A DNA stretch of 30,045 nucleotides from CAMLQK01 sp964654135 (GTDB lineage Bacteria > Patescibacteriota > Saccharimonadia > Saccharimonadales > UBA4665). The DNA lies in the NCBI GenBank assembly GCA_964654135.1, contig CAZZHV010000011.1, positions 1-30,045 on the forward strand, given 5' to 3'. Made by a program: the position numbers and the translations under genes. The notes beneath the pieces were generated by a model. It saw only the letters and a list, made by a program, of their open reading frames with translations, was not told where the DNA came from and searched no databases. How positions within the stretch are numbered: position 1 is the first letter of the stretch; every line of letters starts with the position of its first letter. Shown here piece after piece: positions 22,041 through 29,751 of this stretch.

Positions 22041-23039
22041 TCACCAACGAGACTTGGCCTTGTACTTCTGGTCGTTGACGGTGATGTGGCCGGAGCCGGT
22101 GATGTGCGGGGTGCAACGACCGGTGACACGGTTGAGCTTGATCTTGCCGGAGCCGGTGAGCACTGCCGTGGCGTCGCCGGTGATGGTGCCACCATGCTTG
22201 ATGCCACCGGAGCCGGTGAGCGTGAAACTGCCGGATGTACTGACACCGCGGTCGATCGTGATGTCGCTGGAGCCGGTGAGCAACACCTGTGCGTTACCCC
22301 CGACAGAATCGATGTCGGCGTCACCCGAACCGGTGATCTGAAGGTTGAGGTCTCCTGCGATGGGACCGGTTTCGATGTCACCTGAACCGGTGTGCATCAC
22401 GGTCATGGCACGAGCGGCCTTGACGTACACGTCGGTAGAACCCTCCATGTCGAGAGTCAAGACGCCGTCGGAGGAGCCACCAGTGCCGATCAGACCGTAG
22501 AGGCCGCCGAGCCGCAGCACCATCCGGGGCGGGATGACCATGACCAGCAAGATCTTGCGGTCCTGGTCGACCTCGCGGCCGTTGATGATGAGCTGGCTGC
22601 GACCACCATTGGAGATCATGCCGCTTCCGGAGACGATGCTGCCGCCCCGGCCGGAAACGATCATGCTGCCCTCGTTGACCACCACGTCACTGCCGAAGAC
22701 GTTGCCGCTTCCGGAGAAGACGTTGTACTGGCTCGAGCTGCCGAAGGACGTGCCGCCGGGCTTGAAGGGCAGCCAGCCGGTGATCGCCATGTGTCCGCCA
22801 CGCGGGTCGACGAGGAGCTTGTCCAGTACCTCGGCGTCGCCGAAGCCCTTGATCTGAACGTACTCCGCCAACGGGTCGACGGTCATAGCGACCTGTCCGA
22901 AGACGTTGTCGAAGGCGATACTGGTGATGCTCCGGGCGCGGGGGTGGTCGTGGATTACGACCCTGGGCTTCACGAACGAGACGTCGCGGGGTTCCGCGAG
23001 GTCACGGGCTTCCTGCACGAACAAACCGGATCGAGTCAT
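22041..23039 (-). CDS. DUF4097/DUF2807-like beta-solenoid protein, paralogue 3
   Basis: 332 residues, GGAG 8 nt before the ATG. The N-terminal domain (about 1-95) aligns with the other two (MTRSGLFVQEARDLAEPRDV; GFGDAEVLDKLLVDPRGGHMAITGWLPF). A Gly/Ser-rich insert follows (about 100-150: SGSGNVFGSD, SGSGMISNGG), then DRKILLVMVIPPRMVLRLGG, then a regular solenoid with TGSG at each turn every 19-20 residues (HTGSGDIET, ITGSGDADI, LTGSSDITI, LTGSGGIKH, LTGSGKIKL, ITGSGHITV). This is the clearest match to DUF2807/DUF4097-type adhesin domains. No signal peptide or anchor. It is transcribed alone from its own promoter. High GC throughout. Confidence 0.85.
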   Translation of the reverse strand: MTRSGLFVQEARDLAEPRDVSFVKPRVVIHDHPRARSITSIAFDNVFGQVAMTVDPLAEYVQIKGFGDAEVLDKLLVDPRGGHMAITGWLPFKPGGTSFGSSSQYNVFSGSGNVFGSDVVVNEGSMIVSGRGGSIVSGSGMISNGGRSQLIINGREVDQDRKILLVMVIPPRMVLRLGGLYGLIGTGGSSDGVLTLDMEGSTDVYVKAARAMTVMHTGSGDIETGPIAGDLNLQITGSGDADIDSVGGNAQVLLTGSSDITIDRGVSTSGSFTLTGSGGIKHGGTITGDATAVLTGSGKIKLNRVTGRCTPHITGSGHITVNDQKYKAKSRW

Positions 23040-23075
23040 GCGAGAACTCCTGGTGTGTCGGGAGGATGGATGTAT

Positions 23076-23107
23076 CTTCTGCTTTGAATGTACGTTTGGA
23101 GCAGAAG
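23076..23107 (-). promoter_or_regulatory. 5' leader hairpin of gene 3
   Basis: CTTCTGCT (23076-23083) and AGCAGAAG (23100-23107) form a perfect 8-bp stem. Part of it (AGCAGAAGAUA on the minus strand) can also pair with the 3' UTR block, 10 of 11 positions, mirroring the longer match in the genes 2+1 leader. Confidence 0.6.
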
Positions 23108-23124
23108 CTACAAATGACCTTATA

Positions 23125-23153
23125 TTTATATAAGGCTTTTACATAAAAGTCAA
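23125..23153 (-). promoter_or_regulatory. Sigma70 promoter of gene 3
   Basis: TTGACT (23153-23148), a 17-nt spacer and TATAAA (23130-23125) on the minus strand: one mismatch to consensus in each hexamer. Confidence 0.8.
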
Positions 23154-23187
23154 CAGTTTTAACAGGGGTAGTTCGCGTGGCTATATA

Positions 23188-23216
23188 TTGTATATATGGC
23201 AGTTATGTGTTATAAT
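23188..23216 (+). promoter_or_regulatory. Promoter of the 442-residue unknown gene (leaderless)
   Basis: TTGTAT (23188-23193), a 17-nt spacer and TATAAT (23211-23216), ending 9 nt before the ATG at 23226. The divergent gene 3 promoter is about 35 bp away. Confidence 0.7.
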
Positions 23217-23225
23217 AGTATAAAT

Positions 23226-24554
23226 ATGCCCCAATTCGACATTGGCGCCAAGAGTCCTGTACAGGTTAACTGGGAGGAGAACGGCCCTACCAACAACCAA
23301 CTTAAAGACGTCATGGAAGCTGTCACGGACATCTTTAGAGACGAAGCTGAGCCGGCTATCGAAAGTGCATCGCTAGAGGATCGCGCCCATATGGTCGAGC
23401 GATCAGGCAACACCTATCGTTTCCGGTACGGCAGAGTAGGGATGATCCCGGTAGCTGCATTTGCAGACATTTCTGCCACTGATATTACTATTAAAGAAAA
23501 GTTGCATGTGCCTTTTACCAAGGGCGGTATCGAAAAGCTCGCCGATCGCTATGACGAATGGCAAGAAGCTATCATCAAGAAGAACTCATACATTTATACT
23601 TGCTTCCCTAAAAAGTCAGTAGTAAGCGCTGCAGCCGGAAGAGCTGGATGGATAGCTTACCCCGAAGAGCAGTGGTGGCAAGCTGCCCATGAGGTACAGC
23701 GTGCTATGCAGCAAGAGCCTGCTTTCATGATTGATACACACCTTACGAATCGTGTAAATAACTCTGGTAGTGACCTTAGCCAGGTGAATAAGGAGACAAG
23801 AGCGACTCACGAACAACACGATGAGTATGTACTGGCCCTCTCGCAGCTTCCTTCACCAGATGGATATGTCTACGGTACGCGAGATACAGTCCAGCTTCCC
23901 CTGATTGAATACGGTGAGGCTGCATCTGCGAAACTTGCACGAGTCACCCTAGCACTGAGTGATATCGTTAAGGCCAACCCCTCCATTGATGCTGACGTGC
24001 GTTCACTGGTAACTCCAGAAGTAGCACAGCTACTTGCCGACAATACCGCACGTACTACTGAGCGTGTCATGGCAAATGATGCAGATGCTGCTATACACGG
24101 GCTGAAAAATACACTTACCGAAGGTATTTTAACGGTGGCACAGACTATCTCATTATTAACGGCAAATAAGATGCAGGGCTATGAGGATCATGACGAACTC
24201 GTACGAGCAATTTTGGATAGTGATATTATTGAGCAATTCACACGTCTCGTTGCCCCAGGCTATATTGGCCCGACAACGCTCTCTGGCTTATACATGCCGA
24301 ATGCGTTAACCGAGAGAAATGGCAAGTTGAGCCTTAGCAAAGAGGCATTTACTGTCTTGCACACTATGCGTAAAGAACATGTCGCCGAATATGCCGCCAA
24401 ATGGGCGCTCTATCGGTCTGGCGCAACTAAAGAGAAGCCAGGGGTACTTGGTCTGGTTTGCCCGGCCGCAGCTCCAAATGGTGCCATTACCACGGCAAAA
24501 TCCGTTATGAAGCACTTCTATTCCGCAAAACCCAGCAACGAACTAACGCAGTAG
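23226..24554 (+). CDS. Hypothetical protein (442 residues)
   Basis: Unrecognised. The start at 23226 is chosen because the -10 box TATAAT lies 9 nt before it; the ATG at 23196 precedes that box. The protein is soluble and largely helical, with charged segments, no signal peptide and no clear membrane span; aromatic-rich stretches such as GWIAYPEEQWWQAAHEV are visible around residue 140. Base composition is back to the average of the window, so it is outside the GC-rich island. No neighbour suggests a role. Confidence 0.75.
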   Translation: MPQFDIGAKSPVQVNWEENGPTNNQLKDVMEAVTDIFRDEAEPAIESASLEDRAHMVERSGNTYRFRYGRVGMIPVAAFADISATDITIKEKLHVPFTKGGIEKLADRYDEWQEAIIKKNSYIYTCFPKKSVVSAAAGRAGWIAYPEEQWWQAAHEVQRAMQQEPAFMIDTHLTNRVNNSGSDLSQVNKETRATHEQHDEYVLALSQLPSPDGYVYGTRDTVQLPLIEYGEAASAKLARVTLALSDIVKANPSIDADVRSLVTPEVAQLLADNTARTTERVMANDADAAIHGLKNTLTEGILTVAQTISLLTANKMQGYEDHDELVRAILDSDIIEQFTRLVAPGYIGPTTLSGLYMPNALTERNGKLSLSKEAFTVLHTMRKEHVAEYAAKWALYRSGATKEKPGVLGLVCPAAAPNGAITTAKSVMKHFYSAKPSNELTQ

Positions 24555-24612
24555 CTTCAGAATCGGACACCCTCTATACTAGACAGTAAGATTAGTAGGG
24601 AGCATAACAATT

Positions 24613-25248
24613 ATGAAGATTACGAAATATGAGCACGCGTGCGTTGTTATCGAAGAACAAGACAAAAAGCTCGTTATCGACCCGGGCTCTTGGACTGAAG
24701 ATTTTGGCGGGACAGACAACATTAGCGCAGTCGTCATTACGCACGTACACATGGATCATTTTAATCCAGCAAATGTAGCTGCAATTGTAAAAGCCAATCC
24801 GAATGTACAACTTTATGGCACCGAAGAAGTAGCCCATGAACTAGCTGACTTTCAAATTAACACTGTCACTGGCGGACAATCCGTTACGACCGGGCCGTTT
24901 AGCCTGCAGTTCTTTGGCGGTCTGCACGCAGAAATACATCCATCGATGCCACGCAACCAAAATGTCGGCGTATTCGTAAATGACACATTCTACTACCCAG
25001 GAGACTCGTTTACAGCCCCAGGATTACCCGTAAAAACACTTGCACTACCAGTAAGCGCGCCATGGCTTAAAGCTAGCGAAATGATGGATTTCTTTAACGA
25101 GATCAAGCCGCAAGTTTGCTTCCCAACACACAATGCGATTCTGTCCGAAAAAGGTCAGGGAATTCTCGATAACTTTGGTAATAAACTTTGTGACGCTAGT
25201 GGCGCAACGTACTATTCACTTAAGCCAGGTGAGTCGATAGAAGCCTAG
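24613..25248 (+). CDS. MBL-fold metal-dependent hydrolase (UlaG-like)
   Basis: 211 residues. Metallo-beta-lactamase fold with the metal-binding motif THVHMDH (about residues 44-50), preceded by VIDPGSW; later metal ligands are plausible at GGLHAEIH, YYPGDS and the final PTHNA. The short length and the order of motifs match the UlaG-like/L-ascorbate-6-phosphate-lactonase-like subgroup of small hydrolases. The substrate is unknown. TATACT at 24575-24580 and GGGAG about 10 nt before the ATG indicate a transcript with a short leader. The last 4 nt overlap the convergent pyrH gene. Confidence 0.88.
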   Translation: MKITKYEHACVVIEEQDKKLVIDPGSWTEDFGGTDNISAVVITHVHMDHFNPANVAAIVKANPNVQLYGTEEVAHELADFQINTVTGGQSVTTGPFSLQFFGGLHAEIHPSMPRNQNVGVFVNDTFYYPGDSFTAPGLPVKTLALPVSAPWLKASEMMDFFNEIKPQVCFPTHNAILSEKGQGILDNFGNKLCDASGATYYSLKPGESIEA

Positions 25249-25952
25249 CTAATGTAGGTGCCGATGCTTTTGCCGTCGATAACTTGCACAATATTGTCGT
25301 CGGTAAAGGCATCGAGTACGATTACTGGCATACCTTGTTCCATAGCTAGCCCAAGAGCAGCCTTGTCCATGACCTTGATAGCATCGCTCTCGAGGGCTTC
25401 TTGGTATTTGAGCTTGTCAAACTTAACAGCATCTGTAAATTTCTTTGGGTCTTTGTCGTAAACGCCATCGACTTTAGTAGCCTTAAGAACTACGTCACAG
25501 CTCAACTCAAGGCCAATGCTTACGGCTGCAGTATCGTGCGTAAAGTATGGTCGGCCCATGCCGCCAGCTACGATAATTACGCGGCCGCGCTGAAGATGTT
25601 TCTCGGCTAAACGGAATGAATATGACTCGGCAACTTGCGTAGCATATATATTGCTCATACAGCGAGTTTTGACACCTTCTCGTTCGAAGATATCGGTTAA
25701 CGCCATAGCGTTCATGAGGCCGCCAAGCATACCCATTTGGTCGGCAGTTACACGCTTGATGCCAGCGTCGGAAGCAGTCTCGGCGCCACGAATAACATTA
25801 CCAGCGCCGACAACGAGAACCAGCTGGCAACCAGCGTCTACAACTTTTTTAGCTTCGTGTGCGATATAACGAGCAACAGCAAGATCGATACCGAACTCAT
25901 GCTTGCCGGAAAGCTGCTCACCAGAGAATTTGAGTAGCACACGTTTATACAT
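25245..25952 (-). CDS. pyrH: UMP kinase
   Basis: 235 residues, typical for bacterial PyrH of the amino-acid-kinase fold, which phosphorylates UMP to UDP. Motifs: KFSGEQLSG near the start (Lys and GE for phosphate binding), VVGAGNVIRG (usually GGGNIFRG), DQMGMLGGLMNAMAL (UMP binding), RPYFTHDTAA and VVLKATKVDGVYDKDPKK (ATP binding). In most bacteria pyrH lies with tsf and frr; here it stands alone, convergent with an MBL hydrolase and overlapping its end by 4 nt. No Shine-Dalgarno precedes the ATG, so a leaderless or very short leader is likely. Confidence 0.95.
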   Translation of the reverse strand: MYKRVLLKFSGEQLSGKHEFGIDLAVARYIAHEAKKVVDAGCQLVLVVGAGNVIRGAETASDAGIKRVTADQMGMLGGLMNAMALTDIFEREGVKTRCMSNIYATQVAESYSFRLAEKHLQRGRVIIVAGGMGRPYFTHDTAAVSIGLELSCDVVLKATKVDGVYDKDPKKFTDAVKFDKLKYQEALESDAIKVMDKAALGLAMEQGMPVIVLDAFTDDNIVQVIDGKSIGTYIS

Positions 25953-26040
25953 TGTTCATACGGTACCAGACGGTCGTTGCAGCTGCAAGACTTTTTTACA
26001 TCACCCCTGAAATTTGTACGCTAATACACCTGTGGTACGC

Positions 26041-26046
26041 TACAAT
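26041..26046 (+). promoter_or_regulatory. -10 box of the exonuclease-MazG-Nudix operon
   Basis: TACAAT 25 nt before the GTG start; the short leader carries GGGAG 6 nt before the start. Confidence 0.45.
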
Positions 26047-26071
26047 AAAGATAGTTAACGAGGGAGCAGAA

Positions 26072-26872
26072 GTGGTCAAGATCTACTCATGGAACGTCAA
26101 CGGCATTCGCGCCGTCGTCCGCAAAGAACTCTTTAAGCCGTTTATTGAGGCTGAGAAGCCAGATATAGTGTGCCTACAAGAGACTAAGGCCAAGCAGGGC
26201 CAAGCCGAAATCGAACTGGATGGCTACGAAGAATATTGGAATTCTGCCGACAAAGCAGGCTACAGCGGAACGGCTATTTTTACCAAAATCAAGCCCATCG
26301 CTGTTATCAACGGCTTGCCCGAGGATATTCTTAAGAAGTACGACATGACTGGCGATTCGTATGGCGACCCCAACTCAGAAGGGCGCGTTACTACGGCCGA
26401 ATTCGAAAAGTTCTACGTTGTAACGGTCTACACGCCAAATGCCAAAGACGACCTCAGCCGTTTGCCACTTCGCGAGAAGCATTGGGACCCAGCGTTTCTG
26501 GAATACTGCCAGCAATTAGAAAAAACTAAACCGGTTGTTTTTTGCGGCGACCTTAATGTTGCACACACCGAGGACGACCTTGCCAACCCCAAGCCAAATC
26601 GCGGCAAAAAAGGCTTCACGACTGAAGAGCGTCAGGGCTTCCAAAACTTCCTCGACCACGGCTTCGTCGACACGCTTCGTATGTTCAAACAAGGGAATGG
26701 TCACTACTCATGGTGGTCACATTTTGCCAATGCTCGCGCTCGTAACGTCGGCTGGCGTATCGACTATTTCTTGGTGTCAGACAGCCTTAAAAAGCACGTC
26801 AAAAATGCCGAAATTCACGCCAAAGTTATGGGTTCAGACCATTGTCCAGTAAGTATTACGTTGGACGTATAG
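26072..26872 (+). CDS. xth: Exodeoxyribonuclease III / AP endonuclease
   Basis: 266 residues from the GTG at 26072 (GGGAG 6 nt upstream), standard size for ExoA/XthA. Motifs of the endonuclease/exonuclease/phosphatase fold are all present: YSWNVNGIRA, CLQETKA (metal Glu), VYTPNA, FCGDLNVAHTEDDL (catalytic Asp and Asn), GWRIDYFLVSD and the final GSDHCPV (catalytic His). It incises abasic sites and removes 3' blocks in base excision repair. It is the first gene of an operon with a MazG-like and a Nudix gene: damage repair together with nucleotide-pool cleaning. Confidence 0.95.
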   Translation: MVKIYSWNVNGIRAVVRKELFKPFIEAEKPDIVCLQETKAKQGQAEIELDGYEEYWNSADKAGYSGTAIFTKIKPIAVINGLPEDILKKYDMTGDSYGDPNSEGRVTTAEFEKFYVVTVYTPNAKDDLSRLPLREKHWDPAFLEYCQQLEKTKPVVFCGDLNVAHTEDDLANPKPNRGKKGFTTEERQGFQNFLDHGFVDTLRMFKQGNGHYSWWSHFANARARNVGWRIDYFLVSDSLKKHVKNAEIHAKVMGSDHCPVSITLDV

Positions 26873-26880
26873 GAGTACAT

Positions 26881-27294
26881 ATGTCAGAAACTGAGCTAAA
26901 TCAAAGCACCGAAACAACACAAAGCACTAAAACATTCGCCGAAGTTGGCGATATTATTACCGACTATATGGTTGCGCGTGACTGGCTCAAAAATCCACCA
27001 CGTAATTTGGCGACTTCAATCGTACTCGAAGCATCAGAACTCCTCGAACATTATCAGTGGTCAGATAAACCCGTTGGTACAACAGAAGAACTCGGCGAGG
27101 AACTTGCAGATATTCTTATTTATGCATTCCACTTTGCTCATATAAACAAGATAGATATTGCCGATGCGATGCTTAAAAAGCTCGATAAAGCTGCCAAAAA
27201 GTACCCAGCCGAAGCTTTTAAGAATAAGAGCAGCGAAGAACGACGCGAAGCCTGGATGCAAGCTAAGCTCAGCCACCACAAAGAAGGGCTGTAA
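26881..27294 (+). CDS. MazG-like nucleotide pyrophosphohydrolase
   Basis: 137 residues; AGGAG overlaps the stop of the exonuclease gene and lies 5 nt before the ATG. An N-terminal low-complexity Ser/Thr/Gln stretch (about 1-18) is followed by an all-alpha NTP-PPase domain with the metal-binding pattern EASELLEHYQW (about residues 47-57) and GEELADILIYAFHFAH (about 75-90). Proteins with this sequence resemble RS21-C6/MazG-like dCTP or house-cleaning NTPases. It ends in a basic helix. The stop overlaps the Nudix start by one base (TAATG). Confidence 0.85.
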   Translation: MSETELNQSTETTQSTKTFAEVGDIITDYMVARDWLKNPPRNLATSIVLEASELLEHYQWSDKPVGTTEELGEELADILIYAFHFAHINKIDIADAMLKKLDKAAKKYPAEAFKNKSSEERREAWMQAKLSHHKEGL

Positions 27295-27779
27295 TGAAAA
27301 TTAAAACCTGCACATTGCTATTTTTGCGTCGTGACGATCAGATTTTACTCGCTATGAAAAAACGTGGATTTGGCGCAAACCTCTGGAACGGTGTGGGCGG
27401 TAAAGTTGATCCGGGCGAAACTATCGAGGAAGCTTTAGTGCGTGAATGCCAAGAAGAAATTAGCGTAACACCAACACTGTATCGCAAAGTTGCCGAGCAC
27501 GACTTTCTAAATGACGCCGCCAGCGATCCGTGGCAGCAGCTCGTACATGTTTATTTTTGCGACGAATGGCAGGGTGAGCCAACGGAATCTGAAGAAATGG
27601 CTCCAAAATGGTTCGACATACCTGACATTCCGTATAACGAAATGTGGCAAGATGACCAAATGTGGCTACCGCTCGTCCTCAAAGATAAAAAGGTGCAGTG
27701 CAGTTTTGGTTTTGACGAAAATGACGAAATTTTGTCGGCAACCGTCACTGTTGTGCAGTCACTCGACGAAGAAAGCTAG
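27294..27779 (+). CDS. Nudix hydrolase (MTH1/MutT-like)
   Basis: 161 residues. A complete Nudix box GKVDPGETIEEALVRECQEEI sits at about residues 39-59, preceded by WNGVG; the C-terminal half contains WFDIPDIPYNEMWQDDQMWLP, closely like the substrate-binding region of MTH1-type 8-oxo-dGTP diphosphatases. It probably hydrolyses oxidised purine nucleotides, matching its operon partners. Coupled to the MazG-like gene by a TAATG junction. Its last 4 nt overlap the end of the convergent gene at 27776. Confidence 0.92.
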   Translation: MKIKTCTLLFLRRDDQILLAMKKRGFGANLWNGVGGKVDPGETIEEALVRECQEEISVTPTLYRKVAEHDFLNDAASDPWQQLVHVYFCDEWQGEPTESEEMAPKWFDIPDIPYNEMWQDDQMWLPLVLKDKKVQCSFGFDENDEILSATVTVVQSLDEES

Positions 27780-28546
27780 AAGACAAACTTACTCTGGGCT
27801 AAATCGAGCGCTTTGTGGGCAGCTTTTTCGCTGGGCATTAGCTTGAGCGTACAAACGGCGGCAGCAGCCAGTCCGCCAACAAATGATTTTGCTTTGGCTC
27901 GAGCTTTAGCTTTAAAGCTCGACTCTGGATTAGTGCCAGCCGTAAAAATTGAGGACTCCGAAAAGGGGCTCACTGCAATAGCCTTAACAGCGCGGCCCAA
28001 ACCTTTGACTGTTGATTGCTCGGGGTCAAAAGCAGCAATTGCCGCATGTCGGCGCGCAGTATTAATTTCCCACTGGTGCAAAAACTGTAAGTTTTTGCCA
28101 TCTGTAGTGCCCAGTTCACGCGAACCAACTGTTGCATACTGCAGATATTCGGCTGCCGACGTATAACGTCCTTCGGCATACACATGATCGCCAACACGAT
28201 CGTATTCAATACCCAGTCGCGCTATCAAAGCGCCAGCGTGTAGAGCAGTAGCCAATGACTCACGACGAGCCAGCTCACGATCGCCAGGATTCCGCGTCTG
28301 GTCTGCGGCCATGTCTAAGCCATCATCGTAAGCTTTTTCGGCCATATCAACCATGGCACTCAACGGATGCCTATCTAGCAAACGATTCGTAAAAGCATAC
28401 GCACCAGCAACACCCGGATAACGAACATCGTCTTCTGGCATGAGCGCCATTACTTCCCATCGCGCATCAGCAGCCTCTTCTAGATCGCCCAGACCATGCG
28501 CCGTTACGCTACGTCGCAGCTCTTCGTTTGGATCATGTGTAGTCAT
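27776..28546 (-). CDS. Hypothetical helical protein (256 residues)
   Basis: Unrecognised. The start at 28546 (MTTHDPNEELRR) is chosen because TATACT on the minus strand ends 6 nt before it; more distal codons overlap that promoter. The protein is almost entirely helical and Ala-rich with alternating helices (MVDMAEKAYDDGLDMA, LATALHAGALIARLGIEYDRVGDHVYAEGRYTSAAEYLQYA) reminiscent of TPR-like repeats, though no clean TPR consensus is seen. The C-terminal 60 residues contain a basic segment and a hydrophobic stretch (FVGGLAAAAVCTLKLM) that could touch a membrane. Divergent from the ribokinase-like gene, with 45 bp between the two starts. Confidence 0.7.
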   Translation of the reverse strand: MTTHDPNEELRRSVTAHGLGDLEEAADARWEVMALMPEDDVRYPGVAGAYAFTNRLLDRHPLSAMVDMAEKAYDDGLDMAADQTRNPGDRELARRESLATALHAGALIARLGIEYDRVGDHVYAEGRYTSAAEYLQYATVGSRELGTTDGKNLQFLHQWEINTARRHAAIAAFDPEQSTVKGLGRAVKAIAVSPFSESSIFTAGTNPESSFKAKARAKAKSFVGGLAAAAVCTLKLMPSEKAAHKALDLAQSKFVF

Positions 28547-28552
28547 GTGCAC

Positions 28553-28585
28553 AGTATAGCAACCAGCGCGGCACAAGGGTACAAT
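28553..28585. promoter_or_regulatory. Back-to-back leaderless promoters in a 45-bp intergenic region
   Basis: On the minus strand TATACT (28558-28553) ends 6 nt before the ATG at 28546; on the plus strand TACAAT (28580-28585) ends 6 nt before the ATG at 28592. The two -10 boxes are 21 bp apart, so polymerases would compete for the shared -35 region. Confidence 0.55.
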
Positions 28586-28591
28586 AGCTAT

Positions 28592-29386
28592 ATGGACAAT
28601 CTAGCCTGGCAAAAACAGACCAAAAGCAGCCCCTTATTTCCTGAGATGGAGTGGAGTAAACCCGAGAACAAAATGCATGCAGGGAAGCTTTTGGTTGTTG
28701 GCGGCAACGCCCATGGCTTTGCGGCGCCCGCCGAGGCATATGCTCAAAGTGTCCGTGCTGGTATTGGCACGGTGCGAGCTATGCTACCGGATTCTATTCA
28801 GAAAATGGTTGGCATTATTATAGATAACGCCGATTTTGCGCCGAGCACACCGAGCGGCAGCTTTTCGCAAAAAGCACTCGCAGAAGTATTGAGCGCCAGC
28901 ATGTGGGCGGATGGCATCTTGCTCGCCGGTGACTTTGGTCGTAACTCGGAAACAGCAATTTTGCTCGAGAAGTTACTCGGTAAATGTCCGTTGGCCATGA
29001 CAATCACCAAAGATGCCGTCGATTATTGCACGTCAGCGCCGCAAACTATTTTGCAGCGCGAACAAACAACACTCGTTTTGAGTCTATCGCAATTACAGCG
29101 GCTCGGTGTGGCTGCCAAGTTTGAGCAGGCTATTACATTTAGTATGGACCTGCTGCGGCTCGTAGACTGGCTGCAAACGTTTACAACACGCTTTGCGCCG
29201 CACATTGTGGTTAAGCATCTGGACACGATCTTTGTAGCCGTAAATGGACAGGTGAGCACTACCAAGATTCATAAAGAACTACCGTTGTGGCGCCTCAAAG
29301 CTGCCACATATGCCAGTGTTTGGTGGATTCAGAATCCTAGCAAACCGTACGCCGCGCTCAGCATGGGCGTGCACGATATTCTGTAG
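28592..29386 (+). CDS. YjeF C-terminal-like (NAD(P)HX dehydratase / ribokinase-fold) protein
   Basis: 264 residues from the ATG at 28592, 6 nt after a -10 box. The N-terminal part GKLLVVGGNAHGFAAPAEAYAQSVRAGIGTVRAML aligns in pattern with the 'KG..G.vlvigGs....GA..LA...alr.GaGlv' opening of ADP-dependent NAD(P)H-hydrate dehydratase, and GILLAGDFGRNSETAILL matches its 'D.i.iGPGLG......' segment. The C-terminal GTGDVLAG motif that carries the catalytic Asp in this family is missing; the corresponding stretch reads LPLWRLKAATYASVWW. The protein is therefore either inactive as a dehydratase or repurposed. Confidence 0.65.
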   Translation: MDNLAWQKQTKSSPLFPEMEWSKPENKMHAGKLLVVGGNAHGFAAPAEAYAQSVRAGIGTVRAMLPDSIQKMVGIIIDNADFAPSTPSGSFSQKALAEVLSASMWADGILLAGDFGRNSETAILLEKLLGKCPLAMTITKDAVDYCTSAPQTILQREQTTLVLSLSQLQRLGVAAKFEQAITFSMDLLRLVDWLQTFTTRFAPHIVVKHLDTIFVAVNGQVSTTKIHKELPLWRLKAATYASVWWIQNPSKPYAALSMGVHDIL

Positions 29387-29388
29387 TT

Positions 29389-29712
29389 CTAATGGCCTTC
29401 GGTTGCAATGCGCTTTTCGAGCTGATCCATGCTGCGCATAAATTCGTCGGCAAGATCAATCTTATATTTATCGGCTAGGACCAGAACTGACCACAGGCAA
29501 TCAGCCAGCTCATGGGCAAGCTTTTCGTCTATATTATCCATCTGGCGTAAGCCGTGTTTAGCCATGGTGATCTTCGAAAGATCACCGACATCACCAACAA
29601 AACCTGCCATTAAGTCTTGTTCGTTCCACGTTACATTGCGGACACGACTATTGAGTTCATCGTATTGCGTACGGATCTCGACAGCCCGTTTAGTAAGATC
29701 ATCAAAGTTCAT
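29389..29712 (-). CDS. MazG-like all-alpha NTP pyrophosphohydrolase
   Basis: 107 residues, AGGAGC 5-7 nt before the ATG. The pattern LMAGFVGDVGDLSKITM... followed by DEKLAHELADCLWSVLVLADKYKIDL matches the all-alpha NTP-PPase (MazG-like) fold, where the second Glu/Asp set (E..D) is clear (HELAD). The first metal motif is weaker (GDVGDLSK in place of E..E), with Asp for Glu. It is a second MazG-like protein only 2 kb from the first, with little similarity outside the motifs. Confidence 0.75.
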   Translation of the reverse strand: MNFDDLTKRAVEIRTQYDELNSRVRNVTWNEQDLMAGFVGDVGDLSKITMAKHGLRQMDNIDEKLAHELADCLWSVLVLADKYKIDLADEFMRSMDQLEKRIATEGH

Positions 29713-29751
29713 ACATGCTCCTTATGCTTCGACAGCATTGTAGCAAAAGTC

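Noticed and set aside
22090..22395. Repeated GGAGCCGGTGA every 57-60 nt as a CRISPR or DNA tandem repeat
   Set aside because: The period is in frame and encodes the TGSG turns of the solenoid protein, so it is a coding repeat. No CRISPR array is present in the window.
18358..23087. Long open frames opposite the GC-rich genes (for example 18358-19173 minus, 19849-20844 plus, 22392-23087 plus)
   Set aside because: High GC lowers stop frequency in antisense frames. They lack Shine-Dalgarno sites and protein-like patterns, while the opposite frames have paralogue support, promoters and terminators.
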